From contig CAIODY010000042.1 of NCBI GenBank assembly GCA_903857255.1, forward strand, positions 1 through 47,660: a stretch of DNA of 47,660 nucleotides, given 5' to 3'. How positions within the stretch are numbered: position 1 is the first letter of the stretch; every line of letters begins with the position of its first letter. Under the pieces are notes generated by a model, which ran no database searches, was not told where the DNA came from, and saw only the letters and a program-made list of their open reading frames with translations. Below are positions 1 through 9,649 of the stretch, one piece after another. A program made the translations under genes and the position numbers. The stretch comes from an uncultured bacterium (lineage in GTDB: Bacteria; Bacteroidota; Bacteroidia; Chitinophagales; CAIODY01).

Positions 1-1916
1 GTGCCTTGTTGCTTGATTGAAGATGCTCCGAAATTTGAATGGAGAGGAATGCACTTGGATGTTTCAAGGCATTTTTTTACAAAAGAAGAAGTAAAAAAAT
101 ACTTGGATTTGCTGGCATTTCACAAGCTAAATGTTTTTCATTGGCACTTAACTGATGACCAAGGTTGGCGTTTGGAAATCAAAAAATATCCTTTGTTAAC
201 GGAGGTTGGAAGCAAAAGAGACCAAACGATGGTGGGTAAAGATTTTGCCGCTATGAGTGGCGATGGTAAGCCTGTTGGCGGATTTTATACGCAACAAGAT
301 GTACAAGAAATTTTGGGTTATGCAGCTAATCGGCACATCACTGTTGTGCCTGAAATTGAAATGCCAGGTCATCGCAAGCCGCACTGGCAGCCTATCCGCA
401 GTTCAGTTGTAGCGAAAAGAAAGGTGATGTTTTAACTAAATGGGGTGTGAGTGAAAATGTGTTTTGCACCAAAGATTCCACACTAAATTTCTTGAAAGAT
501 ATTTTGAGTGAAGTGATGGATTTATTTCCATCGCAATACATTCACATTGGTGGTGATGAAGTGCCGAAAACCGCTTGGAAAGCCTGCTCAAGATGTCAGC
601 AGCGTATGAAAAATTTGCATTTGAAAGATGAAAATGAATTGCAAAGTTGGTTCATTAAACAGATAGATTCATTCATCACATCTAAAGGAAGAAATACGAT
701 TGGTTGGGATGAAATTTTAGAAGGTGGGTTAGCTCCAAATGCAGCAGTGATGAGTTGGAGAGGCGATGAAGGTGGAATTGCGGCAGCAAAACAAAAACAC
801 AAAGTGGTGATGTGTCCGGGTGCTTATTGCTATTTCGACCATTACCAAAGTTCGCCACTGACGCAGCCTTTGGCGATTGGTGGTTATTTAACGGTGCAAA
901 AAGTGTATGCTTTTAATCCAATTCCTGATTCATTAAAAGGTGATGAACGCAAAATGATTTTGGGCGGACAAGGAAATTTATGGACAGAGTACATTCCCGA
1001 TTTCGACAAACTTACTTTCATGGCTTTGCCTCGAATGAGTGCTATGGCAGAGGCTTTGTGGACGAATGAAGAAAACAAAAATTGGGCTTCGTTTCAACAA
1101 CGATTATTGCATGTTTTTAAATATTGGGAAACACAAAAAATAAATTTCAGCAAAGCTTTGTTTGATGTGGAAAGTAAAATTACACCAATTGATGGTGGTG
1201 TGGAAGTGAGCTTGCAATCAGCATTTCAAGAGGGAAAAATAAAATATTCCACTTGCGATTCATGCCGATTTAAAACTTATTCCGAACCATTAAAGCTCAC
1301 TAAAAGTGTAAAACTATTGGCATTTTATGAAAACAAAGATTGGAACATGAAAAGCGATTTATGGAAACAGAAATTTATCATTCACAAAGCAACGGGCAAA
1401 AAAATTGAATTTAAAAATCAACCTGCTGAAGCTTACAATACAGGCGGAGCAGGCACTTTGGTGGATGGCATTAAAGGCGTAACACCTTGGTATGGTAAAG
1501 AATGGTTGGGATTTAGCGGTACCGATTGCGAAGCGTTGATTGATTTAGGAACTGAAAAAGCAATTTCAAAAATTAAAATTGGCTTATTGAATGCAGAGCC
1601 AAGTTGGATTTATTTGCCCGATTCTGTTTTCATTACTTGCAGTTTAGATGGCGAAATTTACATCCCATTTTTTACACAACATTTGTTGCAAACCGAAGAT
1701 GAAAAAAAAGCTGAAAGACAGGAGTGGACTTATGTTCCAGATACACATCAAAACGAACATTGCTTAACCGATGCCGCTGGAACAAAAATTTCAGCCATTG
1801 GTTTTGCTGCTCGTTATTTAAAAATAAAAATAAAAAACAAAGGAATTATTCCACAAGGAAAAAATGGGGCAGGGGAGAAGGCTTGGTTGTTTGTGGATGA
1901 AATTGAAGTGCGATAA
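1..1916 (+). pseudogene. GH20 beta-N-acetylhexosaminidase, 5'-truncated and frameshifted
   Basis: This family removes terminal beta-linked GlcNAc/GalNAc from glycans in the periplasm or at the surface. The first 124 codons read as the start of the GH20 barrel (WRGMHLDVSRHFF, then FHWHLTDDQGWRLEIKKYP). The rest continues in another frame with the catalytic Asp-Glu pair in HIGGDEVPK (codons at 555-560) and a C-terminal region that looks like a discoidin-type accessory domain. The frames join if one T is restored near 372/373, which gives His-Ser-Gln-Ala-Ala-Leu and runs into the second frame at once. Everything downstream is open to the stop at 1916, so this is either a sequencing indel or a recent mutation. 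The N-terminal GH20b domain and the true start lie before the window. It converges on the cca-type gene with a 6-base gap. Confidence 0.9.
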
Positions 1917-1922
1917 ATTTTA

Positions 1923-3338
1923 TTAAACTGGGAGTAAACCTTCTTTGGCGGCTAATTGTAACATCAAAGCACAGGCAGCATCGTAGTTGTTTTCAATTTT
2001 ACCATCTAATATTTGTTCTCTGATTTCATCTTTAATAATGCCAACAATTCGGCTTGGTTCAATGCCGAAAGTTTTCATAATTAATTCACCACTAATGGGT
2101 GGTTGCCAATTACGCAAATGGTCACTTTCTTCTACCACTTTCATGCGCTGTTTAACCATTTCAAAGTTCTCTAAATAGCGCATCACTTTTTGTCGGTTCT
2201 TTGAAGTAATGTCGGCTTGACACAGTTTCATCAAGCTTTCTACATCATCGCCAGCTTCAAATAATAAGCGGCGAATGGCAGAATCGGTAATATTTTCTTT
2301 GGTTAATGAAATCGGTCGAAGATGTAGAAAAACCATTTTTTTTACAAAACGCATTTCTTCACCCATAGGCAATTTCATTCGTGAAAAAATCTTTGTAGTC
2401 ATTTTACTTCCTACTACTTCGTGCCCGTGAAATGTCCAGCCATGCCCATTTTCAAAGCGTTTGGTTTGCGGCTTTGCAATGTCGTGCAATATCGCAGCCC
2501 AACGCAACCACAAATCTTGTGTACTCATGCAGATATTATCCAGCACTTGTAAAGTGTGATAAAAATTATCTTTATGCCCTTTGCCATCAATGTATTCAGC
2601 ACCTTTTAGTAACATGAATTCTGGAAAAATAATGGACAATAAACCTACTTCATCTAATAGTTTAAACCCGATTGAAGGTGTTGCTGATAAAATTATTTTG
2701 TTCAATTCATCGGTGATTCTTTCTTGTGAAATGATTTTTATTCTTTCCGCATTTTGTTGAATGGCTGCGAAAGTTTTTTCTTCAATTTTAAATTGCAATT
2801 GCGAAGCAAATCTAATCGCTCTCATCATTCGCAAAGGGTCATCACTAAAGGTAATATTGGGTTCTAAAGGCGTTTTGATAATCTCATTTTCTAAATCATT
2901 TAAGCCGCTAAACTCATCTATCAATTCACCAAAATTATTTTTGTTGATACAAATTGCCATGGCATTAATTGTAAAATCTCGTCGATTCAAATCATCTTGC
3001 AAAGTTCCATTTTCAACAATTGGATTTCGTGAGTTGGCTCTGTAGCTTTCTTTTCGAGCACCAACAAATTCTATTTCTAAATTTTCGGTTTTTAATAATG
3101 CCGTTCCGAAATTTTTATAAACGGTTAAATAAGCATTTGAAAAAACTTTTTCTTTCAGTTTTTCTGCTAACTGAATGCCGCTTCCTACACACATTACATC
3201 TATATCTTTGGTGGTTCTATTCAAAAATCTATCTCTCACAAAACCACCAATCACATAAGTTGGAAAGCCTAATTCATCAGCTATTGCACCAATTTTTTCA
3301 ACTATTTCTATCTCATTACTTTTAAAAGAAAATTTCAT
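1923..3338 (-). CDS. cca: CCA tRNA nucleotidyltransferase / poly(A) polymerase family protein with HD domain
   Basis: Class II nucleotidyltransferase that adds or repairs the 3' CCA of tRNA. The nucleotidyltransferase head has the GGFVRD loop at residues 31-36 and the metal-binding DxD (D45, D47) in KDIDV. A tRNA/poly(A)-polymerase linker region follows (DDPLRMMRAIRFA). The second half holds an HD domain with LRWAAILHDIAKP and a later HGHE. The length of 471 aa fits HD-containing bacterial members. The ATG at 3338 lies only 5 bases after a strong -7 box, so its mRNA is probably leaderless. CCA-adding versus poly(A)-polymerase activity cannot be told from sequence alone; CCA-adding is the more likely in a genome of this type. 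Confidence 0.88.
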   Translation of the reverse strand: MKFSFKSNEIEIVEKIGAIADELGFPTYVIGGFVRDRFLNRTTKDIDVMCVGSGIQLAEKLKEKVFSNAYLTVYKNFGTALLKTENLEIEFVGARKESYRANSRNPIVENGTLQDDLNRRDFTINAMAICINKNNFGELIDEFSGLNDLENEIIKTPLEPNITFSDDPLRMMRAIRFASQLQFKIEEKTFAAIQQNAERIKIISQERITDELNKIILSATPSIGFKLLDEVGLLSIIFPEFMLLKGAEYIDGKGHKDNFYHTLQVLDNICMSTQDLWLRWAAILHDIAKPQTKRFENGHGWTFHGHEVVGSKMTTKIFSRMKLPMGEEMRFVKKMVFLHLRPISLTKENITDSAIRRLLFEAGDDVESLMKLCQADITSKNRQKVMRYLENFEMVKQRMKVVEESDHLRNWQPPISGELIMKTFGIEPSRIVGIIKDEIREQILDGKIENNYDAACALMLQLAAKEGLLPV

Positions 3339-3343
3339 CGTGG

Positions 3344-3351
3344 CAAAAATA
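3344..3351 (-). promoter_or_regulatory. -7 promoter box of the cca-type gene
   Basis: On the minus strand the sequence reads TATTTTTG, a full match to the Bacteroidota TAnnTTTG box. It ends 5 bases before the ATG at 3338, so transcription should start at or next to the start codon. A TTG about 23 bases upstream (around 3375) is a weak -33 candidate. Confidence 0.6.
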
Positions 3352-3407
3352 AGATTTAAGTTGGTTTAAAAGGTAGTTAGATGACAAGTCGTCAAAACCT
3401 TTTTTAC

Positions 3408-3443
3408 CATAACTCAACACTACTCAAGTAGTATTGAGTTATG
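3408..3443. repeat. Long imperfect hairpin between divergent cca and ilvE
   Basis: Arms 3408-3423 and 3428-3443 pair over 16 bp with one C/A mismatch (3418/3433) around the loop TCAA. The genes on either side diverge, so a terminator is not expected, and no T-run follows the hairpin on either strand. It could be an operator, a leader structure for ilvE, or a small mobile repeat; the sequence does not decide. Confidence 0.75.
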
Positions 3444-3504
3444 ATGCCTGCTACATTTTTATTTTCCAATTATTAATACTTTCTTTACGCCTCAATTTAA
3501 AAAA

Positions 3505-4566
3505 ATGATTTACCCGATAAACCAAACAAAAGTAACCAAGAGCAGATTAAGCGAAGTTGATTTAACCAATTTGGCTTTCGGAAAAACCTTTACCGACCAT
3601 ATGTTAGTGGCTGATTATTATGATGGCAAATGGCAAAAATGTGAAATCACTTCTTATGGTCCAACATCAACATCACCTTCTATTTACGCATTGCATTATG
3701 GGCAATCTATTTTTGAAGGCATGAAAGCGGTGAAAGATGCTAATGGTAATGCGATGTTATTTCGCCCTGATGATAATTGGAAAAGATTGAATTATTCAGC
3801 GCATCGCTTGGCAATGCCTGATGTGCCTCGTGAAATTTTCATGGATGGATTAACCCAATTGTTGAAATTAGATAAAGACTGGATTCCGCAAGAGGAAGGA
3901 AGTGCATTATACATTCGCCCGTTTATGTATTGTGCTGATGAATTAATTGGAATAAAACCAACAGAAGTTTTTCAATTTAAAATCATCATGTCGCCCGTGA
4001 GTAAATATTATAGCCAACCGGTAAAAATATTGGTGGCTGATAAATTTGTACGTGCATGTGCTGGCGGCACAGGTGATGTAAAAGCAGCTGGTAACTATGG
4101 CGCAACACAATTGCCTATGATTGAAGCGAAAAAATTGGGCTACGACCAAGTTTTATGGATGGATGCTCGTGAATTTAGATACTTAAATGAAATTGGTAGC
4201 ATGAATGTATTTGTACAAATTGAGGATAAATTTTTAACGCCCGAATTAGATGGGAACATTTTAGATGGTGTTACTCGTAGAAGCGTTATAGCTCTTTTAA
4301 AAGATGAAGGATACACAGTCGAAGAACGTAAAGTAGATATTGCTGAATTAGTTGAAGCACATGAAAAAGGAATATTAAATGATGCTTTTGGAACAGGTAC
4401 TGCTGCTTCGTTAGCCCCTATTGATTCATTTGGCTATAAAGGCAAAACCCTACAAGTGAAGCCTATGGAGCAGCGCATTATTTCAAACCATATCAAAAAA
4501 AGATTAGACGCCATTAAATGTGGAGTAGAGGCTGACAAATTTGGCTGGGTAATGGCAGTGTTGTAA
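3505..4566 (+). CDS. ilvE: Branched-chain amino acid aminotransferase
   Basis: PLP-dependent transaminase of fold type IV that interconverts Leu/Ile/Val and their 2-oxo acids with glutamate/2-oxoglutarate in the cytosol. Visible features are HYGQSIFEGMKA near residues 64-75, the PLP lysine K193 in GDVKAAGNYG, and the C-terminal GTGTAASLAPI phosphate-binding region. At 353 aa it has the usual length of the long IlvE form. The ATG at 3505 follows an AT-rich leader containing a 16-bp hairpin. No other branched-chain gene adjoins it, although the E1 fusion at 33608-35662 could use its 2-oxo acid products. The assignment is secure; the physiological direction is not visible. Confidence 0.95.
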   Translation: MIYPINQTKVTKSRLSEVDLTNLAFGKTFTDHMLVADYYDGKWQKCEITSYGPTSTSPSIYALHYGQSIFEGMKAVKDANGNAMLFRPDDNWKRLNYSAHRLAMPDVPREIFMDGLTQLLKLDKDWIPQEEGSALYIRPFMYCADELIGIKPTEVFQFKIIMSPVSKYYSQPVKILVADKFVRACAGGTGDVKAAGNYGATQLPMIEAKKLGYDQVLWMDAREFRYLNEIGSMNVFVQIEDKFLTPELDGNILDGVTRRSVIALLKDEGYTVEERKVDIAELVEAHEKGILNDAFGTGTAASLAPIDSFGYKGKTLQVKPMEQRIISNHIKKRLDAIKCGVEADKFGWVMAVL

Positions 4567-4807
4567 GTCTCTAATTGAAATCATTTCTAAAGCTGTTTGT
4601 GTGACGTTTAATTATATGCGGACATTTTTTTTATTTATTGATTTAATTAGAGAGCATTGCAAATTCCCGAATAAGGTCATTAGCTGTATTAGGCATCAAA
4701 ATAATTTGTTTTGCAAGTGCTAAATAAGATGAAGATATGGAGAATAAAAAGTTGATTTTAATATAGTCATCAAATGAAATTAGTGTTAATTAAGTGATTG
4801 ATTATAT

Positions 4808-4815
4808 TATCTTTG
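4808..4815 (+). promoter_or_regulatory. -7 promoter box of the 4-epimerase operon
   Basis: TATCTTTG matches TAnnTTTG and ends 17 bases before the ATG at 4833. It lies inside the longer open frame that begins with GTG at 4794, which argues that the real start is 4833. No good -33 box is seen. Confidence 0.55.
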
Positions 4816-4832
4816 CCGTCATTTTCAAAAAA

Positions 4833-5831
4833 ATGTATCAATCTGTTAACTTTCATGGTAAGGAAGATTTAAGCCAATTCAGTTTTTTAGTAACTGGTTG
4901 TGCTGGTTTCATTGGTTCGCATTTGGCTGAATATTTATTGCAGCACAATGCAAAATTGGTGAGAGGGATGGATAATTATTTAACAGGCTTGAAATCGAAT
5001 ATTGATTTACTAAAAAAGTACCCCAATTTTGAATTTCACGAAGCAGATATCTGCGATGCAAATGCCTGCAAAAATGCTTGCGATGGAATTGATTTTGTGA
5101 CCCATCAAGCTGCATTAGGTTCGGTGCCACGGAGTATTAAAAATCCGCTACATAGTCATCAGGTGAATGTTGATGGCTTTTTAAATATGCTGATTGCGTC
5201 AAGAGATGCAAATGTGAAAAGATTTTTGTTTGCTTCATCCTCATCTGTTTATGGTGATTCGGTTGATTTACCAAAGGTAGAAAGCAAAATTGGTAAACCA
5301 CTTTCGCCTTATGCAGTTACTAAATTAAGCAATGAATTATATGCTGATGTATTTGCGAAAAATTACAGCATGGAAATTATTGGGTTCAGATATTTTAATG
5401 TGTTTGGTCCGAGGCAAGACCCCAATGGTGTTTACGCCGCAGTGATTCCAAAATTTATTGCATCGTTACTAAAAAAAGAGAACCCTGTAATTGATGGTGA
5501 TGGCTTGCAAACTCGTGATTTTACTTTTGTTGAAAATGTGGTACAAGTAAATATCAAAGCCTTTTTTGCTAAAAAAACTGATTGCACAAAAAGAATTTAC
5601 AACGTAGCTGTTGGTGCTAATTTTTCAATATTGGAAATGTATAAGGACATGATTGAAATATTAGGCTTGTCATTTCAACCACAACATACTGAAACCCGAA
5701 AAGGCGATATACGCAACTCATTAGCAGACATTTCAAACGCAAAAAATTATTTAGATTATCATCCTACAGTTACATTTAAAGAAGGATTAAATAGAACAGT
5801 TCAATATTTCAAAACCATATATTCAAATTAA
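4833..5831 (+). CDS. UDP-sugar 4-epimerase of the SDR family (UDP-GlcNAc 4-epimerase, WbpP/TviC-like)
   Basis: Extended short-chain dehydrogenase that inverts C4 of a UDP-hexose with bound NAD, supplying precursors for surface glycans. It has the Rossmann motif GCAGFIGSHL, the ALGSVPRSI loop, FASSSSVYGD with the catalytic Ser region, YAVTK with the catalytic Tyr/Lys, and RYFNVFGPRQDPNGVYAAVI. The last segment and the serine-rich loop resemble WbpP-type UDP-GlcNAc epimerases more than GalE, but the substrate is inferred. The ATG at 4833 is chosen over GTG 4794 because a -7 box lies between them. Its stop overlaps the start of the SLBB export gene by one base (TAATG), so the two are probably translationally coupled. 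Confidence 0.85.
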   Translation: MYQSVNFHGKEDLSQFSFLVTGCAGFIGSHLAEYLLQHNAKLVRGMDNYLTGLKSNIDLLKKYPNFEFHEADICDANACKNACDGIDFVTHQAALGSVPRSIKNPLHSHQVNVDGFLNMLIASRDANVKRFLFASSSSVYGDSVDLPKVESKIGKPLSPYAVTKLSNELYADVFAKNYSMEIIGFRYFNVFGPRQDPNGVYAAVIPKFIASLLKKENPVIDGDGLQTRDFTFVENVVQVNIKAFFAKKTDCTKRIYNVAVGANFSILEMYKDMIEILGLSFQPQHTETRKGDIRNSLADISNAKNYLDYHPTVTFKEGLNRTVQYFKTIYSN

Positions 5832-8422
5832 TGAAAAGAATAGCATTACTATTTTGCTTAGTTATTATCGGCTTTCAATCGTTTGCACAAGTGGACATGA
5901 CCAATATTCAAAATATGCTGCAATCAGGCGGATTAGACCAAGTGTTGCAATCGAACGGTATCGGAGCTGATGCAATTTCAAAACTTAAATCAATGTCATC
6001 ACAATATGGAAGTGGTGCTGGTTCTTCGGGCTTAAATGCTATGACAGGAGCTAATTCGACTATTGTAACTAATTCGCCAGCCGATTCATTTTTGAATGCA
6101 CCGCATCGAAATGCTAATCAGAACAATATACAAAGTCAGAATCCTTATCTCAATAATTTGTACAATCAAAACAATGTAAATACGCTAAGCAACATTTTGA
6201 ATAATTATGCTTCCTCACAATCTTCGGCATTGAGCCCAAGTATGCCTCCATCAGTATTTTTTGGGCTGATTGCTAATATTTTAAGGATGAATGATTCGCT
6301 AAAAAACATTCCAATAAAAAGAGCAAAAAGTATTTTTGGATTAGATTATTTTCAAAACACTCAATTATCAGTTTTTGACAGAAGCGGTGGGAGCAAAGCA
6401 CCAGAAAATTATTTGTTGGATGAAGGTGATGAATTGAATATTTCATTATGGGGCAATTCAGAATACAACGAAGTTTTTAAAATTGATAACGAAGGCTATA
6501 TTCAACCACAAAATGTTGGAAGAATTTATTTGAAAGGACTTTCTTTTAAGGATGCACGAGATGTGATTACTAAAAAATTCGGCGGTGTTTATGATTTAAA
6601 CAGTTCAAAAATTGGCATCAAACTCAATTATTCTCGAATAATAAAAGTGAATATTGTTGGTGAAGTAACCCACCCTGGTACTTACTCTATGTCGGCTATT
6701 AATAGTGCTTTCAATGCACTCACAGCTGCACAAGGCATTGATTCAATTGGCACAGTTCGTAATATACAAATCAAACGCGATGGTAAAATTGTTCGTACGC
6801 TTGATTTGTATGAATTTTTGATGAACCCTGATAACAAGGAAGAATATTATTTACGAGATAATGATTACATCATTGTGAACTTTTATGAAGCTCATGTTTC
6901 TGTATTAGGCAATGTAAAACGCCCCATGATTTATGAAATGAAAAAAGGTGAAACTATAAATGATTTGATGAAATTTTCAGGCGGATTAAAATCATCAGCA
7001 TATACCAAAAATATCAGAGTAAAACATATTGAAAACAACCGAATAAATTTGGTAGATGTTGATTATGATGCCATTCAAAAATCGAATTCAAAATCGTTTG
7101 CTTTGAGTGATGGAGATGAAGTATTGGTAAGCAAAGTAGATTCAGAAATAATCAACAAGGTTTCGTTGATTGGCGCAGTAAGAGTGCCAAATGATTATGA
7201 AATTAAAGAAAATGAAACTCGTGTGGCTGATGTGATTAAAAAGGCTGGAGGTGTGCTTTATAGCACCTATAACAAGAGAGCTTATTTGACTAGAATAGAC
7301 GCTTCTTTAAAAAAAATGTACCTCACATTTAATGTTGATTCAGTGTTGAATTTTCCAAATATTTCAACCAACTATTTATTAAAACCGTTTGATAAAATTG
7401 AAGTGTTTTCAAAACATCGTTTTGAAGATTCAATAAAAATAAAAGTGAGTGGTGCAGTTAGAATACCTGGGCAATATACTTTTGGAACTAATTTAACGTT
7501 GAAAGATGTTCTTTATTATGCAGGTGGCTTACGCCCCGAAGCGGCTGGCAACAGAATTGAAGTGGCCCGAATTATTAATTATAATGAAACTACTAAACAA
7601 GGTGAAGCGACGAAAATTGCCGTAAAAACTGTTCAAGTAAATAAAGATTTATCCATTGATGAAGTATCGGCAAAATTTGAAATGCAGCCTTACGATGAAG
7701 TTTTTGTAAGAACAATTCCTGATTTTGATTATCATAAAGATGTGATTTTGATTGGTGAGGTAAAATATCCAGGCACTTATTCCTTGCTATCTAAAAATGA
7801 AAAATTGTTGGATGTGATAAAAAGAGCTGGAGGTATTTTGCCATCAGGATTTCATCAAGGCGTAATCATCAAAAGAACTAAAAATAAAATTGGAAATGTG
7901 GTGGTAGATTTAGATAAAGCAATGAATCGTCCGCATTCACAATTCAATTATTTGCTTCGTGAAAATGATACCATCGTTATTCCGAAAATAAATGAGTTAG
8001 TTACCATCACGGGCTCTATAAATTTTCGTGAAACAAGCAGTACAATTGAAGGAATTAGTCATAATATAGCCGATACTATAAGTCAAATTAGTGTGCCATT
8101 TTTTGCTGGCAAACGTGCAGGGTATTACATAAAAAGTTTTGCAGGTGGATTTGATAAAGATGCCTTTAGAAAAAAAGTGATTTCAATTGAAGCTAATGGA
8201 AGAGTTAGAAGCACTCGAAGAATTCTCGGGTTTATTAACCATTTTCCAAAAGTGAAAATGGGAGCAAAAATTGTTGTTCCAAAAAAATCGCAACAAGCTT
8301 TAGCAAATAGTCAGGCATTTGATTGGAACAGAGCTTTTGATACCTTCACCATTCGAATTACTGGATTGGTAACGCTATTTGTTTTAGCATCGAAAGCTGC
8401 TGATATAATCACAAATAAGTAG
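5831..8422 (+). CDS. Polysaccharide export protein with poly_export and multiple SLBB domains
   Basis: Wza-type protein expected to form or gate an outer-membrane or periplasmic channel for capsule or exopolysaccharide. A signal peptide ends at FQSFAQ (about residue 20). A low-complexity Asn/Ser/Gln-rich stretch runs to about 130, followed by a poly_export domain from about 195 (YLLDEGDELNISLWG). Six SLBB-like strands of the type VNIVGEVTHPGTYSM start near residues 272, 355, 443, 535, 637 and 723, the last being divergent. A hydrophobic C-terminal segment (ITGLVTLFVLASKAADII) may be a membrane anchor. At 863 aa it is far larger than Wza and fits the long multi-SLBB form. No Wzc-type kinase or flippase gene adjoins. 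It overlaps the epimerase gene by 1 base and is followed after 7 bases by rfbC. Confidence 0.9.
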   Translation: MKRIALLFCLVIIGFQSFAQVDMTNIQNMLQSGGLDQVLQSNGIGADAISKLKSMSSQYGSGAGSSGLNAMTGANSTIVTNSPADSFLNAPHRNANQNNIQSQNPYLNNLYNQNNVNTLSNILNNYASSQSSALSPSMPPSVFFGLIANILRMNDSLKNIPIKRAKSIFGLDYFQNTQLSVFDRSGGSKAPENYLLDEGDELNISLWGNSEYNEVFKIDNEGYIQPQNVGRIYLKGLSFKDARDVITKKFGGVYDLNSSKIGIKLNYSRIIKVNIVGEVTHPGTYSMSAINSAFNALTAAQGIDSIGTVRNIQIKRDGKIVRTLDLYEFLMNPDNKEEYYLRDNDYIIVNFYEAHVSVLGNVKRPMIYEMKKGETINDLMKFSGGLKSSAYTKNIRVKHIENNRINLVDVDYDAIQKSNSKSFALSDGDEVLVSKVDSEIINKVSLIGAVRVPNDYEIKENETRVADVIKKAGGVLYSTYNKRAYLTRIDASLKKMYLTFNVDSVLNFPNISTNYLLKPFDKIEVFSKHRFEDSIKIKVSGAVRIPGQYTFGTNLTLKDVLYYAGGLRPEAAGNRIEVARIINYNETTKQGEATKIAVKTVQVNKDLSIDEVSAKFEMQPYDEVFVRTIPDFDYHKDVILIGEVKYPGTYSLLSKNEKLLDVIKRAGGILPSGFHQGVIIKRTKNKIGNVVVDLDKAMNRPHSQFNYLLRENDTIVIPKINELVTITGSINFRETSSTIEGISHNIADTISQISVPFFAGKRAGYYIKSFAGGFDKDAFRKKVISIEANGRVRSTRRILGFINHFPKVKMGAKIVVPKKSQQALANSQAFDWNRAFDTFTIRITGLVTLFVLASKAADIITNK

Positions 8423-8429
8423 AAATATT

Positions 8430-8981
8430 ATGCAAGCGTTTGAAACGACAATAAAAGATTTGTTGATTATTCAACCAACTTTATTTAATGATAGCCGGGG
8501 CTATTTTTTTGAAAGTTTCAATGAGCAAAAATTTAATGCGCTAACAAATACTCAAACTCATTTTGTTCAAGATAATCGAGCGTTTTCTAGTTATGGTGTT
8601 TTAAGAGGATTGCATTTTCAAAATAATCCGCATTCGCAAGCAAAATTGGTAACCGTTTTAAAAGGCAAAGTATTGGATGTAGCAGTTGATTTACGCCGCC
8701 ATTCATCTACTTATGGTCAGCATTTTTCCATTGAATTAAGTGAAGAGAATAAAACCCAATTTTTTGTGCCACGTGGTTTTGCACATGGTTATGTGGTGCT
8801 TAGTGAAAACGCAGAATTCTTTTATAAGTGTGACAATTTCTATAACAAAGCCAGCGAAGGCGGCATTGCATTCGATGATGCTGATTTGAAAATTGATTGG
8901 CAAATTGATTTATCAAAAGCAATTGTTTCAGAAAAAGATTTACACAATTCAACATTAAAAGAATCTCAACATAATTTTTGA
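8430..8981 (+). CDS. rfbC: dTDP-4-dehydrorhamnose 3,5-epimerase (RmlC family)
   Basis: Cupin epimerase of the dTDP-L-rhamnose pathway. Characteristic pieces are DSRGYFFESFN near residues 21-31, FVQDNRAFSSYGVLRGLHFQ containing the catalytic His region, LVTVLKGKVLDVAVDLR, and FFVPRGFAHGYVVLSE. At 183 aa it has the full family length. The usual partners rfbA, rfbB and rfbD are not in this window, so it may work with genes elsewhere or on another dTDP-sugar. It lies 7 bases after the export gene, and its stop overlaps the start of cutC by 4 bases, which makes one transcript likely. Confidence 0.92.
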   Translation: MQAFETTIKDLLIIQPTLFNDSRGYFFESFNEQKFNALTNTQTHFVQDNRAFSSYGVLRGLHFQNNPHSQAKLVTVLKGKVLDVAVDLRRHSSTYGQHFSIELSEENKTQFFVPRGFAHGYVVLSENAEFFYKCDNFYNKASEGGIAFDDADLKIDWQIDLSKAIVSEKDLHNSTLKESQHNF

Positions 8982-9649
8982 AAACTTTATTGGAAATATG
9001 TTGCCCAACCGTTGAAACTGCTTCCATTGCTGAACAATGTGGTGCAAGCCGAGTTGAGTTGTGTTCTAATTTAGAAGTCGGTGGCACAACGCCTACACAA
9101 CAAGAAATTATATTGGTAAAACAAAAATTGCAAATCCCCATTCATGTTTTAATTCGACCACGGGCAGGAACTTTTGATTACAATGAAATTGAATTGCAGC
9201 AAATGATAGCTGAAATTAGTTTTTGCAAATCAAAAAAAATTGATGGGGTTGTAATCGGTGCATTATTAGAAAATGGTGAATTGGATGAAATAAAAATGAA
9301 AGAGATGATTGCATCTGCAAAGCCTATGCATATTACTTTTCATAAATCATTTGATGAATGCAAAAACCCATTTAAAACATTGGATAAATTGATTGAATTA
9401 GGAGTTAATCAAATCTTAACATCGGGGCAAAAACCAACAGCATTGGAAGGAATTGAAATGTTGAAGGCATTGCAACTCAAAACTCAAAATAAAATTACCA
9501 TCATGCCTGGCGGAAGTGTGAGAGCAGAAAATGTTGCAGAAATTATTCGGCAAACTCATGCAACTGCAATTCATTCAGCGGCTGGTGTGTTGAAGGGCAA
9601 TGAATATTTTAAAAAGGAGATTCAGCAAATGAAATTTGAATTGATTTGA
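8978..9649 (+). CDS. cutC: CutC family protein (copper homeostasis CutC)
   Basis: TIM-barrel protein named for copper tolerance, though its biochemical role is disputed. The family signature is clear: LLEICCPTVETASIAEQCGA followed by RVELCSNLEVGGTTP, then VLIRPRAGTFDYNE, GVVIGAL, ITFHKSFDE, LTSGQKPTALEG and IMPGGSVRAENV. The length of 223 aa is slightly under the usual figure of about 240. The start is taken as TTG at 8978, which overlaps the rfbC stop (TTGA). No ATG offers an alternative that keeps the conserved first strand. Its place at the end of a glycan operon is odd and may only reflect genome packing. Confidence 0.9.
   Translation: MKTLLEICCPTVETASIAEQCGASRVELCSNLEVGGTTPTQQEIILVKQKLQIPIHVLIRPRAGTFDYNEIELQQMIAEISFCKSKKIDGVVIGALLENGELDEIKMKEMIASAKPMHITFHKSFDECKNPFKTLDKLIELGVNQILTSGQKPTALEGIEMLKALQLKTQNKITIMPGGSVRAENVAEIIRQTHATAIHSAAGVLKGNEYFKKEIQQMKFELI

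Noticed and set aside
4794-4832. N-terminal extension of the epimerase from GTG 4794
   Set aside because: A consensus -7 box (4808-4815) lies inside it and the extension has no family counterpart; ATG 4833 starts the enzyme normally.
4567-4832. Possible small RNA or structured element after ilvE
   Set aside because: Arms at about 4568-4581 and 4643-4655 (CTCTAATT / AATTAGAG) are far apart and pair imperfectly; the 266-base gap shows nothing else beyond the epimerase promoter.
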